NCBI GenBank assembly: GCA_021613375.1
Contig: CM038711.1
Coordinates: 20,855,694-20,919,693, forward strand
Direction of reading: 5' to 3'
DNA: 64,000 nt
Source: Megaleporinus macrocephalus
Taxonomy: Eukaryota; Chordata; Actinopteri; Characiformes; Anostomidae
In this document: positions 24,701 to 36,700 of the stretch, piece by piece
How the letters are laid out: every line of letters begins with the position of its first letter
Position numbering within the stretch: the stretch's first letter is position 1
Notes under the pieces: generated by a model
What the model was told of the DNA's origin: nothing
The model's database searches: none
Seen by the model: the letters and a program-made list of their open reading frames with translations, nothing else
Program-made: the position numbers and the translations under genes

Positions 24701-27700
24701 AAAGGGCTGAGATTTGAGGAATATGCAGGCTGCTAAAGCTATCATGCTTCTGGTACCATCCTGTGGCCATGAAGGGATGAACCACACTAATGTTCAGATT
24801 TGTTGTTGTTTATACTTTTGTGTGCCAGATCATTCCTCATACTATCAATGCTGCCATTAGCAGCCGGTACTGTTGATGCCAAACATGATTGCTTCATGGA
24901 CTGCTGTTTGTGCCATATTCTGATTTCAATTAAGAAGAGGCACAGTTTTATCGTTCTTCATTAGCGAGGAATTCCACTGCTTTTTCAAAGCTTCTGCTTA
25001 ATTAAAATATTAAGATATAAACACAACTCAGTATAATTAACAGTGGCGGTAGGAACCTCTAAAATCCACATCACTACCTAAAATACATCTACATAATGGT
25101 ACTACATGAAATCCTTGTCAATATGCTGCCTGCTGCCAGAAACATTTTTACAATAGTGGTAATAGTAGGTTTTGACCACAAACATGTTTTCTACCTGTGA
25201 TAGAGGGGTAAACACAGGGCAAAAAAAAAAAATCAGAAAAAACTGTTTTCTTTTTATTCCCCAAAGACTTTACCAACCTTTACCTTTACCAACATTACAT
25301 ACAAAAACTGAGAAGTCACATTTCAGTATCAAATAAAATGCCTGTATTTGTGTTGTAGACATTGGGGTCCCTGGTTCCTGTAAAGTCCTTTTCTTTAGAA
25401 TGCTGCATTTAAAGGGGACCTTTTATTTTTTTCTTTAACATATTATGTAGCTTTATGTGCATGTAAATAATAAATGGCAGAGGAAGAAACTCTCTAACAC
25501 AGAAACCACTTTTCTTAGCTGCCTAAAACACCTCAGTCCTGAAGCAATCTAGAAACACAATTCTGATTGCCTGCCTTTAGAAAAATACAGAACTGGCACA
25601 TACAGTGGCACATTCAAAGGTAGCTCATTTTACTCATTCCAGCGCTCAAATGAACACTAACTGAAACATGCCACAGCAGAGACAGACAGCATGGTTTGAT
25701 GTGGACAGTGTCCTGGATTGGAATGTTAAAAGTAGTGGTGGTGGGTTCAGGGTGGGGGGTGGTGGGGGTGCAGGATGGGGCAAGCATTTCATCAAAGTGC
25801 TGAGCTGGTATCCTCTAGAGCAGAGTAAACTACAGAGACACATCTGTCTCTGTCACCCAGGACAGAAGCTCTGGATAAATGAGAGAATGAGAGAACGAGA
25901 GAACAGGCACAAATCCAAAACTGCTGCAGACAAAATCCAAACACTCTTTTATTCTCTCACAAACCCACACACACCATTTTAGACAAGGAACAAACGCACA
26001 GTGTTGTAAGAAATGAAGGTCACGAAAAATCCAATACTGCTAAACAAGCAAAATGTTGAATACAACCTTTTAATTGCACAGACTACAGCACTGCCGGAAA
26101 GCTGCAGGTTTATACATTTGCACACTATGATGAAAACATCCCCATTCATAATTAGCAACACCATTCAGTCACATACTGTGCCGGTCATACTGACCCAAAT
26201 ATAGAACCTCTCAGCTAATTAGTGACATCTTCCGCACGATTTGAGTTGCTGTGCTGTGTTGTGAGATGAGTTCGGTTTACACCATATGTTTAGGCATATG
26301 GTTGTACAGTGCATACACATCTTAGGCTTCAGATTTAATTGCTTGTTGTGTACTTCTGCATGGGGTTTGTAGTGAGAATCAGAAAACGGGAAGCAGAATA
26401 TCCTGACAGCACAATGATCCTTCCAAAAATGCTATGCTATGCTGGTGCACATGTTTAAACATGAGTTGTGTGTGATTTTGTAGTAACAGAAGGCCTGACC
26501 GATATATCAGGGCAGAATGACTGAGATATACAAACGTGACATACGTGCAGACAAAGGTTTTCATGTTAGCTCTGGTTACAGGTACATGTGACAAACACAA
26601 AGTCACGGATGCAAGAGTGGTCTAAAAGCATCAGGCAAAAAGCCTTGTATAAGGAGTAATCTAAAACATAAACTTGTGAGAGTAAATAAAGGATATATAA
26701 ATCATGTGAATAAAAGTAATATAAATCATGAGACTTCCCTTATATTTCCTCCCTTTTTATCATGTCGATGATAAACAACATAATAGTGAGAAACAAAAAT
26801 GAAATGAGAAAACACAAAGATAGGGAAGTAAAAACCAAACATCCTAAATATCTAACCGAGGTCATCATAGGCTGTCTATTAGAAAATATACATTGGCTGT
26901 TTTTGTATGTGTTAAGACCCATGGTAATTTAGCAAGCTGTAAAAGGAACGGAAACAGAATCAAAAAAATGTGTCACGGAAGATAAAAAAATGAAGAAATA
27001 ATCTGAATAATAATAAAAAAAACCTCTGTCTACTCTGCAACGATCACGCCATGTTCCTGTGCCCAGTCTGGAGCCACGCACAGAGTCTGGTAGTCAGAGT
27101 CAGTATCATCTTCTCCTCTAGTCACTCGGCTGTCAGAGGTCAGGTTAACCATTGCGACAACCCTCTGGGAGACCATGCGCGTGAACATGCATTAAACAGG
27201 GAAACATGCACGTGAATATCAGAATGCCAAGCAACAACGGAATTTCCCAATTTGCTATTGTGGTGCCCGCCCCTAAGAATAAGGACCATCCTATGATAGC
27301 TCCGGGGGTGGTCGCACGGTCGCTCAGTGTATAATCTTTGTAATGTTCAGGCAACCCTCCAGTAAGGTCTCTTTTCCTCCGCGAATGGATGTCTGACTGG
27401 TCTAACGTTTGTGTGTATACTCTGATTTTAGTCAGTATTAAACTGCAATAACAACAGCCTTGCCAATGACCCAGAGGGGGAAGGTTGTTATATGCCAAAC
27501 CCCCACAGACCCACACGACTGCTTTGGCAGTGGCTAAAGAGGTCAAATTAAATTGTGCAAGCACAGTTTTGTTGCCCTGCATCCACCTAAATGTGTCAGA
27601 GAAACCATCTACGAACACCATTGTGTCACAATGCGAGTTTCCTACTCAAAGTTCCCCCTCCCCTAAGCACATACACGCGCTGCCCCTGTGATAGGGAACT

Positions 27701-30700
27701 GAAAACACTGTCCAGCTGCTTTCATCAGGCGGTGGTCTATATGGGTCAGACGCTTTCGTTGTTAACAGTAAGAATCGTTTCACAGAGTGTGGCAGCCATG
27801 ACTAACGTCCTCTATCGCATCTGTGGGTGTCAGGGGAAGTACATCCCACTGGACAGACCTGTGGTGGCAAACCCAGCAGTGTCTGTTAGATTGCAGTTCC
27901 TGTGAGTGCACTACCGCTGAAGCACAGGCTACATTATTATTACACCTGTGTAGAGCTTGCTTTGCATTCGTCACCACGCTTTCACTTCCCGTGAGGTCAG
28001 GAAAGTTTGAGCTACTCTCTTCAGGTGAAATTTACCCTGGCGTGTTCTCTAAGTCAGCCCAGCGTTCAGCCAGGGTTGGTTGTCCATGTCTGATTAAGAC
28101 TGATAGAGTAACTTCTGAGCAGAACCTACTGGAAATGCCTGCAGTTATCTCAGTTGGGTGTGTGACCGTGACCTTGATGGTATTGCCGTCTTTTTCTCTA
28201 GTCCGCAGTTGTGTAGGTCCCGTCAGTGGGCCAAAAACGTGAAAGGTGCATGGGTGTATGCAGATATACTTGTATACTTTTCGCCCTGTTAACTAGAAAC
28301 ATTCATACTGCCTTTAATCACTTTGCATGTGAAGGTGTGGAGACCACGTTGTTGTTGACTTTGACGTGTGTGGTTTCAGCCGGGCCCCAAAAATCATCTA
28401 TTGTGTTCCCCCTGTTTTCCCAATTGTTACTGCCAGCAGTAACAGAAAACACCCCACGATTCTCGTTGTAGCTTAGTCAAGTGATTTTTTGCCTTTCTTG
28501 ACGCTTCTGTGCTCAGAATGCAGGTCTTGCCTGATTAGCACTTGTCCCACGTTCACGAGGCTCCGGAACACTTCTCTATTTGGCCTAGACTAACCAATTA
28601 ATTGGGGATGCCTGACTGAGTAGACAGTCTGGCTTGTAGAGTAGGGTTGCTCTGTAGTCTTTATAGAAAAACTGCAAAGCAGGAGCGCCTGGAGGGCTGA
28701 CGGTGTATTCAGTGATGTCAAAGTGATGTTGTAGATTCTCGGTGGTGTAATGTGCTCTGACTACTCTGCTGTGTGGGAAAGTGATCAGGTGTTGTTCGAT
28801 ACCCCACCTATCATGTGCAGTTGGGCTGTATGGCAGATGTGTTCGTTCTGAGGATGTCCCAAGCTGGGTACATCATCAAGAATCCATAGTACTGGCATTT
28901 CCAGGGATCTGCCTACAGTGGTTTGCATGCACCCATGTAGCTTGGTCAGCAGAATCTGGTACGGTCCCAACCACCTCGGTTTGTTCCAACTGGATCTTCT
29001 GAAGTCCTTCACGACGACCCAGTCACTGGGCTTCAGGTCGTGGAATGGTTCCTCAGCGGCCCCTCTCCCTTGACCTGAGAGTGAATAGAGTGAAGAGCAG
29101 TGATAGGTTAACATGAAATCATTAACCAAATGTGGATCCACATCCTTCATTTTGACTGGTCCGATACATGTGTTTGGAGGTCTTCCAAACAAAATCTCTG
29201 ATATTTGGGTCTGATTCTCATTCTCATTTGCATGAGTGCTTAGGGCAAAGCTTTAGTCCAGGTCAGACCAGTTTCAGCACAAATTTTGCTGAATTTGTTT
29301 TTCAGTGCACAATGCTGTCTCATATTAATGCCCTAATAGGCCCCAATTTGCTTTATGGTCGCGCTGACAAAGGGTGTGCCATTGTCACTTGAGATTTTTC
29401 TTGGAATACCCCACCTGGGAATAATCTCTTTTAGCAAGGTGTATTTGCGCAAGGTCCTACTCCGACTGGAGTTTCAGCTTGTAGTATAGCTAGCTAGGTT
29501 AGCTAGCTAGCGAGTGTAAATTCATACAATGACAGGGAAATTCTGATTTATGCTGTCATTCAGACAAATATAAGTCACAAATGTTATGCAGCATGTAAAA
29601 TGTGATATTTGTACACGGGAGATGCAGCACTACCTAGAGTGAATGCTGCACGGACTCTCAACCCATCATGCCGAGTGCTGTGTCTAGAAAACGAACACTG
29701 GACATTCTGGCTCTGAACCGAGATCAGTTGGATTAACACACAAAGAGAAATCGACTCGTTCAGCTCAGCAGTTTGTCATTTCTGCCTGTTAGATTAGATT
29801 GAGAGCTTCAAGTTCTGCAGCTTGTGCAGACAAGTTTAACGGAAGAGACCCGGACGCCAAAACGTCATGTTCAGTTACCACTGCATACCCAACTTGATTC
29901 CTCCCTGTTTCTGGATTCCTGGGTGCAGAACCATCAACGAACAAAACCAGGTCCGGATTTCGGAGTGGTTCATCCAGGTTGGGCCTACAGGTACAAAGCT
30001 CATCTGTTAGCATAACACAATCATGTGGTGTGCCATCATCCTTTGTTGGTCAAAGGGAGGTAGGATTTAGCACAGTACATCGCCTGTCTAGTAGAACTGT
30101 GTGATACTTGAGCCATCTCTAAGTGGACAAGTGTGAAGTCTTTTGTTCATTCAGCAGTTTGTGCTCAGCGTTTGGGACCAGCAGAGTGAGAGGTGCCTTA
30201 CCCACCAGATCTCTGGAGGCTGCCACCGCTCTCCACGCTCCTGCCACCACAGAGAACCACTGGTTATTCCCAGGCACTTGAGTTGAAATGGTGTGCGGAT
30301 TCGGTACATCCGGCACTCTTTGAACCACTGCTGCGTTAAGGGCTTGGATATCCTGAAAAAATCTTCATTTGTGTGTGAAATTTGGTGTTCTTACTGGTGA
30401 ATCTGGGCAAGGCACTATTACACCCGCTTTCAATAAGAAATTGAACAAGGGTCTATTGCCTTCTATTGCTTCTGGTTTTAACGAATACTGATGTCTCCTT
30501 GGTCTAAAATCAGATTATTACAGATTGAGCTCCCTTAATAAACCCCACATCATGTCTCCCTTTTGCCCCCTCGGGGACCTGTCTCAACAGCACATTTTTA
30601 CTCTTCGGTGGTGTCAATTGAAACCATGGCCGGCACCTGTGAGTTGGAGGTTACATACACTTCCCGTTTTGTGTGTGCTGTTACAGACAGGGTTATTTGG

Positions 30701-33700
30701 ACAGCCTTCAGAGTTGCATTGTACTGAACACACGGCTCCTCTATGTTCTCCCATTTCACCATTTTCGTGCCAGAAACTCTTTTGGTCCAGGGGCCTAAAT
30801 CTCGGTACTGAATTTGGAACGCGAAAGGCTTGCTTTTGGTTGCAGGGTGCCTGGTCTCGCAACACGATAGTAATTGCGCAGTGGAATCTGTCCCAGCACA
30901 TATGCAGTAAACATATTGTTTCGCATGCGCATGTGGCTTCATTTTCTCAAATTCTCATCAGGTCCCTCATTTACATAGGCTGTACAATGCAGTGTAGATA
31001 GTGTGATGTAATCCACGCCCGACCCTCTCATTCTAGATTTTCTCATCAGATCTTCAGTTAATTCCATGGCACCATCAGACACCAGTTTCCATTCATATAC
31101 ATGCAGGAAAGGTCACATTCTGAGCTTCAAGCAACTCAGTTCCCTTTCTGTAATACTCAGACCATCTGGTCCCGAAGTCAACTGTAAATTGAGTAAACAC
31201 ATTAAATCTCTACCCAGCAGATTTACCGGGCAGGGTGATGTCATTAGAAATTGGTGTTCAAATTGTCTGTTTTCTCCGGTACGGCATTTTAGGGGGGAAA
31301 AATGTTCAATGCTGGAATGACCAGTTTCTTTCTTTTTACATTCTGTCCCATTTGATGGCAATTGTAGCATTAATTGGGTGCTGCTTGGAATTTTTCTTTG
31401 CCTTTTCCCCGTCCTTTGTTTCTTCTGCGGTCGCTGATGTGTTTATACATCGTCAACATGGCCTGATGCTCCTTTTCGTTTCCTTTTGTCATTGTTGTTC
31501 TAGCTGTTCCTTTCAGCCTTTTCTCCACGTGTGCTGCATACTGTTCTAGTTTCGTGATGGTTTCGTTTTCCCACCTGATGCACAGTTGCTTCACATCCTT
31601 ATAACATGAACTTGTGAGAGTAAATAGAAGATATATAAATCGTGTGAATAGAAGTAATATAATCACGAGACTTACAAACAGTTTTTACTGTTCTTCATTA
31701 GCGAGGAATTCTACTGCTTTATGTCATTTGACAGCTCAAGATGCTTAAAGAAGAACTCTAACTTCCAATTTTGTTAAATCACAAAACGAACACCCACATT
31801 GGCTAGCAGTGTACTGAGCGATGGAGGAGAGAGACCTAGAAGCCAATTATACTGTCTTTCATTACCAGCCATGTATGTCTGAGGCTTTGGCGGGACTTTG
31901 TGAGTCTCAATTTGACAGCTAAGAAACCAAGTGTCATATTTGACAATTCACAGATGACAGCTGTGACAACTTATTGGAATATTTAGCAGCTTAACATAAC
32001 ATTGGTATCAATATTTTCCTGTGGAAATCAATAAAATATAGTGTGTATTGTATGTGTGTGATAGACACCTGGGGCTCTATAATGATAGGCTGGTCACTGA
32101 AATCTAGAAGGTCCTGGCGAACCTGCCTACGCCTTTGTTGAAAGGTGCAAGAGGCGGTCCCGCTGAGTGGGGTCAGCATCACATTCAGTCAGAAACTGCT
32201 CCAGCTCATCCTCCCCCTCGTCCTGCTGCAGCTCCAAACGGAACCTAGAGACAGGGAGAGCGAGAGTAAGCCTGATCGAAACATGACATTCAGACTGCTT
32301 CTCTAGGGGAAGAGCCTTCCAGTCCCCTTAAATGAAGAAGCCCTCTGACAGATTCCATTAACAACATGAACAAGACAGCCTTAAAATAAAATGATCCACA
32401 AATGCACTACTCAAGCTGTCAGGACAGAAACCCCTGTGTGTAAAAGGCACACACACACAGCTCTGGGTGATAAAATGTAAAGCTAATCCTGCTGTAGTCT
32501 GATGAACCTCAGTTTGTGCTGCTCCTCCTCCTCTTCAGTAGCAAAGCTCTTCCACTGGTAATGCACAATGCTGTCACTTCTATTCAGGATGGCCACTGTG
32601 CGCTGGTTAGCCATGGTGATGTAAGTCTTCTCCACCAGCACCGAGTTCTTGTCCAGTCTTACATTAACATCTGTGGAGGCTCCATACAAACTGATATAGA
32701 CATATTCACCTGAAAGAGAATACAAATTGATCACACAGGTGCACAGAGCTTCATTTATCCACTCAGGACACAACAGATGCATAAATATATCTGCTTTGGG
32801 CCACTGAAGCCTTAGTTTTGTGGATCAGGAATAAAACACTGATTGAAGGGGACAAATAACATTTGTATTCATCAGATTGCATTTATGGAAAATCTAAAGT
32901 GAATGCTCCAAAGGGGGGAAAAAGGTTGGAGCTACAGACAAATACAGACTGTGATGTCTTTTTAGTAGTTACCAAGATGGCGCTGTTGAGCTACTGTGAG
33001 TTGCTGCTTGAAGATCTATTAAAACAAATGAGCTTTCACGTAGTCACATGATACCATAGCAACAGCAACAACTGCAATTCAGAATGCAGGCCCAAGTCAG
33101 CATTGGAGGATGTAAATCGTATTAGCATTCTGATTCGTTTTGGATGGTTTGGCTACATTCAAAGCAGCAGCCGCACGCTTGACCAGATATCATGACCTTA
33201 ACAAAACAATGACGACTAAGAAAACACACTCACACCCCTGCACACAAATTGGAAAGACGCATTCAAATGAAGACGTAGGGCAGCTGTCATTTTTTCTTTG
33301 CACTGATATACAGAGACAGATGGCTCAGAGGGAGTTGTAAAAAATGGTAGGTCTCATTGTGGACCACAACAAAGTGGTAATATATGCATAGTGTTATTCA
33401 TTTTTCACAGTTTTCATAGAAAGATGAAATCAGTCCATCAACAGAAGCCAACAGGGCAACACTGCCAGCTCGCGGCTGATTGACAAACATTTGGAGAGAG
33501 TGTAAGGTGGATTGGGGGGGGGGCCCAGTTCCTCTAACAACCCTTCCAGGTTTGAGAAAACAAATTTATAAACAGCCTGCAGGTAAAAACTTTGCCATCC
33601 ACATGACATGATGAATGAATGGGAAGACGAGTGATTTTTTTAAAACTGGGTATCAATTTTGGCTGATGGGTAAACTAGATTGTCAACCAATACAAATATA

Positions 33701-36700
33701 CGTGAGATGACTCAGAAATATGACTTCATATCAAGGGCTTTTAGAATATGCAGCCACACTTCTGCAGTTTTTCAAGCTTGCAGTGTAACACACAAACAAA
33801 CGATGCTTAGATCTGAGAGGCTGCTGCCCAGAGGGATGTTTTCATGCTGTCTGGAACATTCCTCTCTGCTGCAGGACATTTGCGATGCATCTCGCTTGCT
33901 GTTTCACGCATGATTGCATATTCCTCCACTTAACGCATTGCATAAGACCGACTGCGCCACGTTATATGTTCACACAAGTATTGCATGTACTGGGCAGGGA
34001 ATACATTTATTTTTCTCCAACATGAAGTTCTCTCTTATGGCTCTATTCCACAGAGGCTCTGACACAAACAGCGAGGTCACCAGAGGCCCGATAGATGATC
34101 ATTTGATCACCACTAGGGGACGGTTTGGTATCAGGTGTAACACACCTACAACACCCTCTATCCCTCATGCTGCACATGTTTTCTCTTGTTAAAGGAAAGC
34201 TGTCTGCTTTAGCACAAGTTTGTTTCTTTATGTAAGACAAAGAATGACTGATCCTCAACATGCATAACGATTTTAGTGTAGTTTCTTTCAAAGGAATAGA
34301 ACATAAATGCCTGGTGTGTATATATATATGTGTGTATATGTGTTTTAATATCCCACAGCATCTGACAACTAACTAATTTGTCTGAATACATTCGAAAAAC
34401 TAAAGTTCCCCAAAGAATCTAAAAACAAGAAATCAACTGAAAGAAGATGCTCATGTAGTTAATTTTGTTTGTCTGTAGTATAAACGCATAAAAGTCAACA
34501 GCTATTATTGTTGTTTTGGTATACTACTTACAGAAAAATGCAGTTACTCAATTCATCGCATAGTTAGTTATATGCTCACATTACCTTTCAAAATGTTCTG
34601 GTAATTCATTAAATAATAAATAACCCTAAAATCTTTATTTTTATGTTTGTGTAAGCATCAGAGATCACTGTATTTTTTTCATTTTGAGATGACCATGACC
34701 ATTGATTCTTTAGCATCAGGAACAAGTGGAAAACATAAAAAATCTAATAAATTCAAAAATGTATATAATAAATAAATTCAATTCAAAAAAAGATATGTTT
34801 TCAGTTTTTTGAAGAATCTGCAGGAATATTTATTATATACTGAATTCATACTATTGATTCCATATTGACAGGTTTAAAATGATGACTTCAGATTTTTTTC
34901 TTTTCGTTTTGATGTTGAACAATGACAAATGTATTGATCATACAAGATGGTTAATCTTTTCACAAAATTATCTTGCATGCACAACAACTTTTCATTAAAT
35001 TTAAATCAGTACAATTTTGTCTTCTGTTCTGCTTAAACACAAATGTTGCACTGAAACCTTCAATCTGCTCATTTGATAGAATTTCTGCACTCAGAGTGCA
35101 CATCACACTTTCACTGTTGCTGAAGATAATAAGGATAATAACCACTAAGGGTTAAAAAAGTGACTCATTACGACTAAGTCACACCTCACCCTGTCTGCCC
35201 CTTCTGTAGTACAGTACAGAGTAAATGGAAGACAATGAGAGGAACACTTGCAGCCTGGAGGACCTGCTGTGGAACAGCTCCTGCTGCCATTATATAAGCA
35301 TGTCTCACAGCAGTTGGAGGGGCCGCTGTTGCTTAATGCTCATTTTAGCAGAGCGGGTACAAAAGGAAGCTGGCACATCTGATATGCCTCGAGCAGGAGT
35401 ATTACCAGTGGTGTTCGACTGCTTAGATGCTGTAAGATGGCTTGGAGAGAAATAGGGGGAGAGAGGGAGAAAGAAATAACAGAGTGGGGGTAGAACAAGG
35501 AAAAAAAGAAAAACTCCACATCATTATCGCAGTCATCATAGAGCAAATGACAGGCAGAGTACAGTCATTTTCAGACACACACACCCCGACAATCTTCTGC
35601 TTTCATCCACTTGCTGCTTAATTCCACATAGCCGTCACTTTCCACAGCAAGCCAGGGACATTTTTAACCCCTGTCACTGTGAGTGGAGCTTTGGTTGGGC
35701 ATGCATGTGTATAAGCGGGAAGTCTTTGATGGGCCACACTGCATCTGGCAGCAGACTTGGCGGGGATTGTGGGAGAAATTAGGGTGGGGAGAGAAAGGGG
35801 GCTCTCTCTCAGTGCTGCAGAGTGTGTGCATGTGTGTGTTTGTGATGTCTTCATCAGCTCATGTAAAAAGCACTCTAAAAAGACTGAAGAGCTTCTGCTC
35901 TACACACCAGCCTGTCAGAGTCAAACGCTTGCAGAATTTTCCAAAAACAACAGCCACACAGATCTTAACAGAACTAATTAGACTGTTTTAAATAAGCCCT
36001 GGCATTTTTAATTTGTCGCTAATGTATGCTACAGTCAACATGGCCGTTGATCCCTATTTAGTCACAATATAAATATGAAAACATACATTTAATTACACAA
36101 ATCCAGTGTCATAAAAACAATGGCAATATGTTCAGAATTTAGATTTTAACCTTTCTTCTCATAGTCCACGTTTTATCTTTATCTTGATCTGGGGTAGTCA
36201 ATCCATTGTTGCGTGAACACCAGCTTTTTTATTTTGTTGTCTATTAGATTTTATGTGTATTGGCTTCTTGACAGCTACAGATCCTTTCAGACTTATAGCA
36301 TTGAGTTGCCTTCTCACAGTAAAATCATGGAGAGAAACACCTGCTACTATTTTCAGGCCTGAAGCAAGAGTGGAGCTTGATTTTCTCCTCTCTCTGAAAG
36401 ATAAAAGCTTTAAGTACATTTTGACTAAGGTAAATGTTTTGGTGGCCTACAAGTCATGGCTGTTACCTGTCCCATTGTCTCTGTATCCTTTAATAATTTT
36501 TGAACTCCAGTCTTGGAAATGTTCTTCTCACACTTTTTTCTCTTTCCCATCTTTATATCTAATCTCATCTGAAAATGAACGACTTGTACTTAATGATACC
36601 AAGATATAAGATCAGTTTTAGGCATTTCACACACTAATGAATGTAAGTAGGACTAAGATCAACTAAGTAGGTTCTAGATCAACTTATATTAGATCATTGT

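Larger units (their letters stand above)
26665..31674 (-). mobile_element. Endogenous retrovirus-like element, decayed
   Basis: On the minus strand, pieces occur in retroviral order: gag end (about 31370-31600), protease (31113-31370), RT tether (30119-30328), RNase H (29789-30013), integrase C-terminus (28785-29192), and an envelope transmembrane-type region (27145-27621). Residue patterns such as NLLGRDLMCLLNLQL, ETGRNQVGYAVV and DWVVVKDFRR are typical of the gamma/epsilon-type retrovirus lineage. All frames are broken, and the RT finger/palm region is not seen. A 72-bp direct repeat marks both ends (26665-26736 and 31602-31674) and may be what is left of the LTRs. Confidence 0.8.
23112..32068. 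other. Large hydin intron with retrovirus-like element
   Basis: 9.0 kb. The 26.66-31.68 kb part is a decayed retrovirus-like insertion. The 23.1-26.6 kb part contains no recognised coding sequence. A 30-bp segment (gttcttcattagcgaggaattc...) at 24953 recurs at 31693 near the element's edge. Confidence 0.6.
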
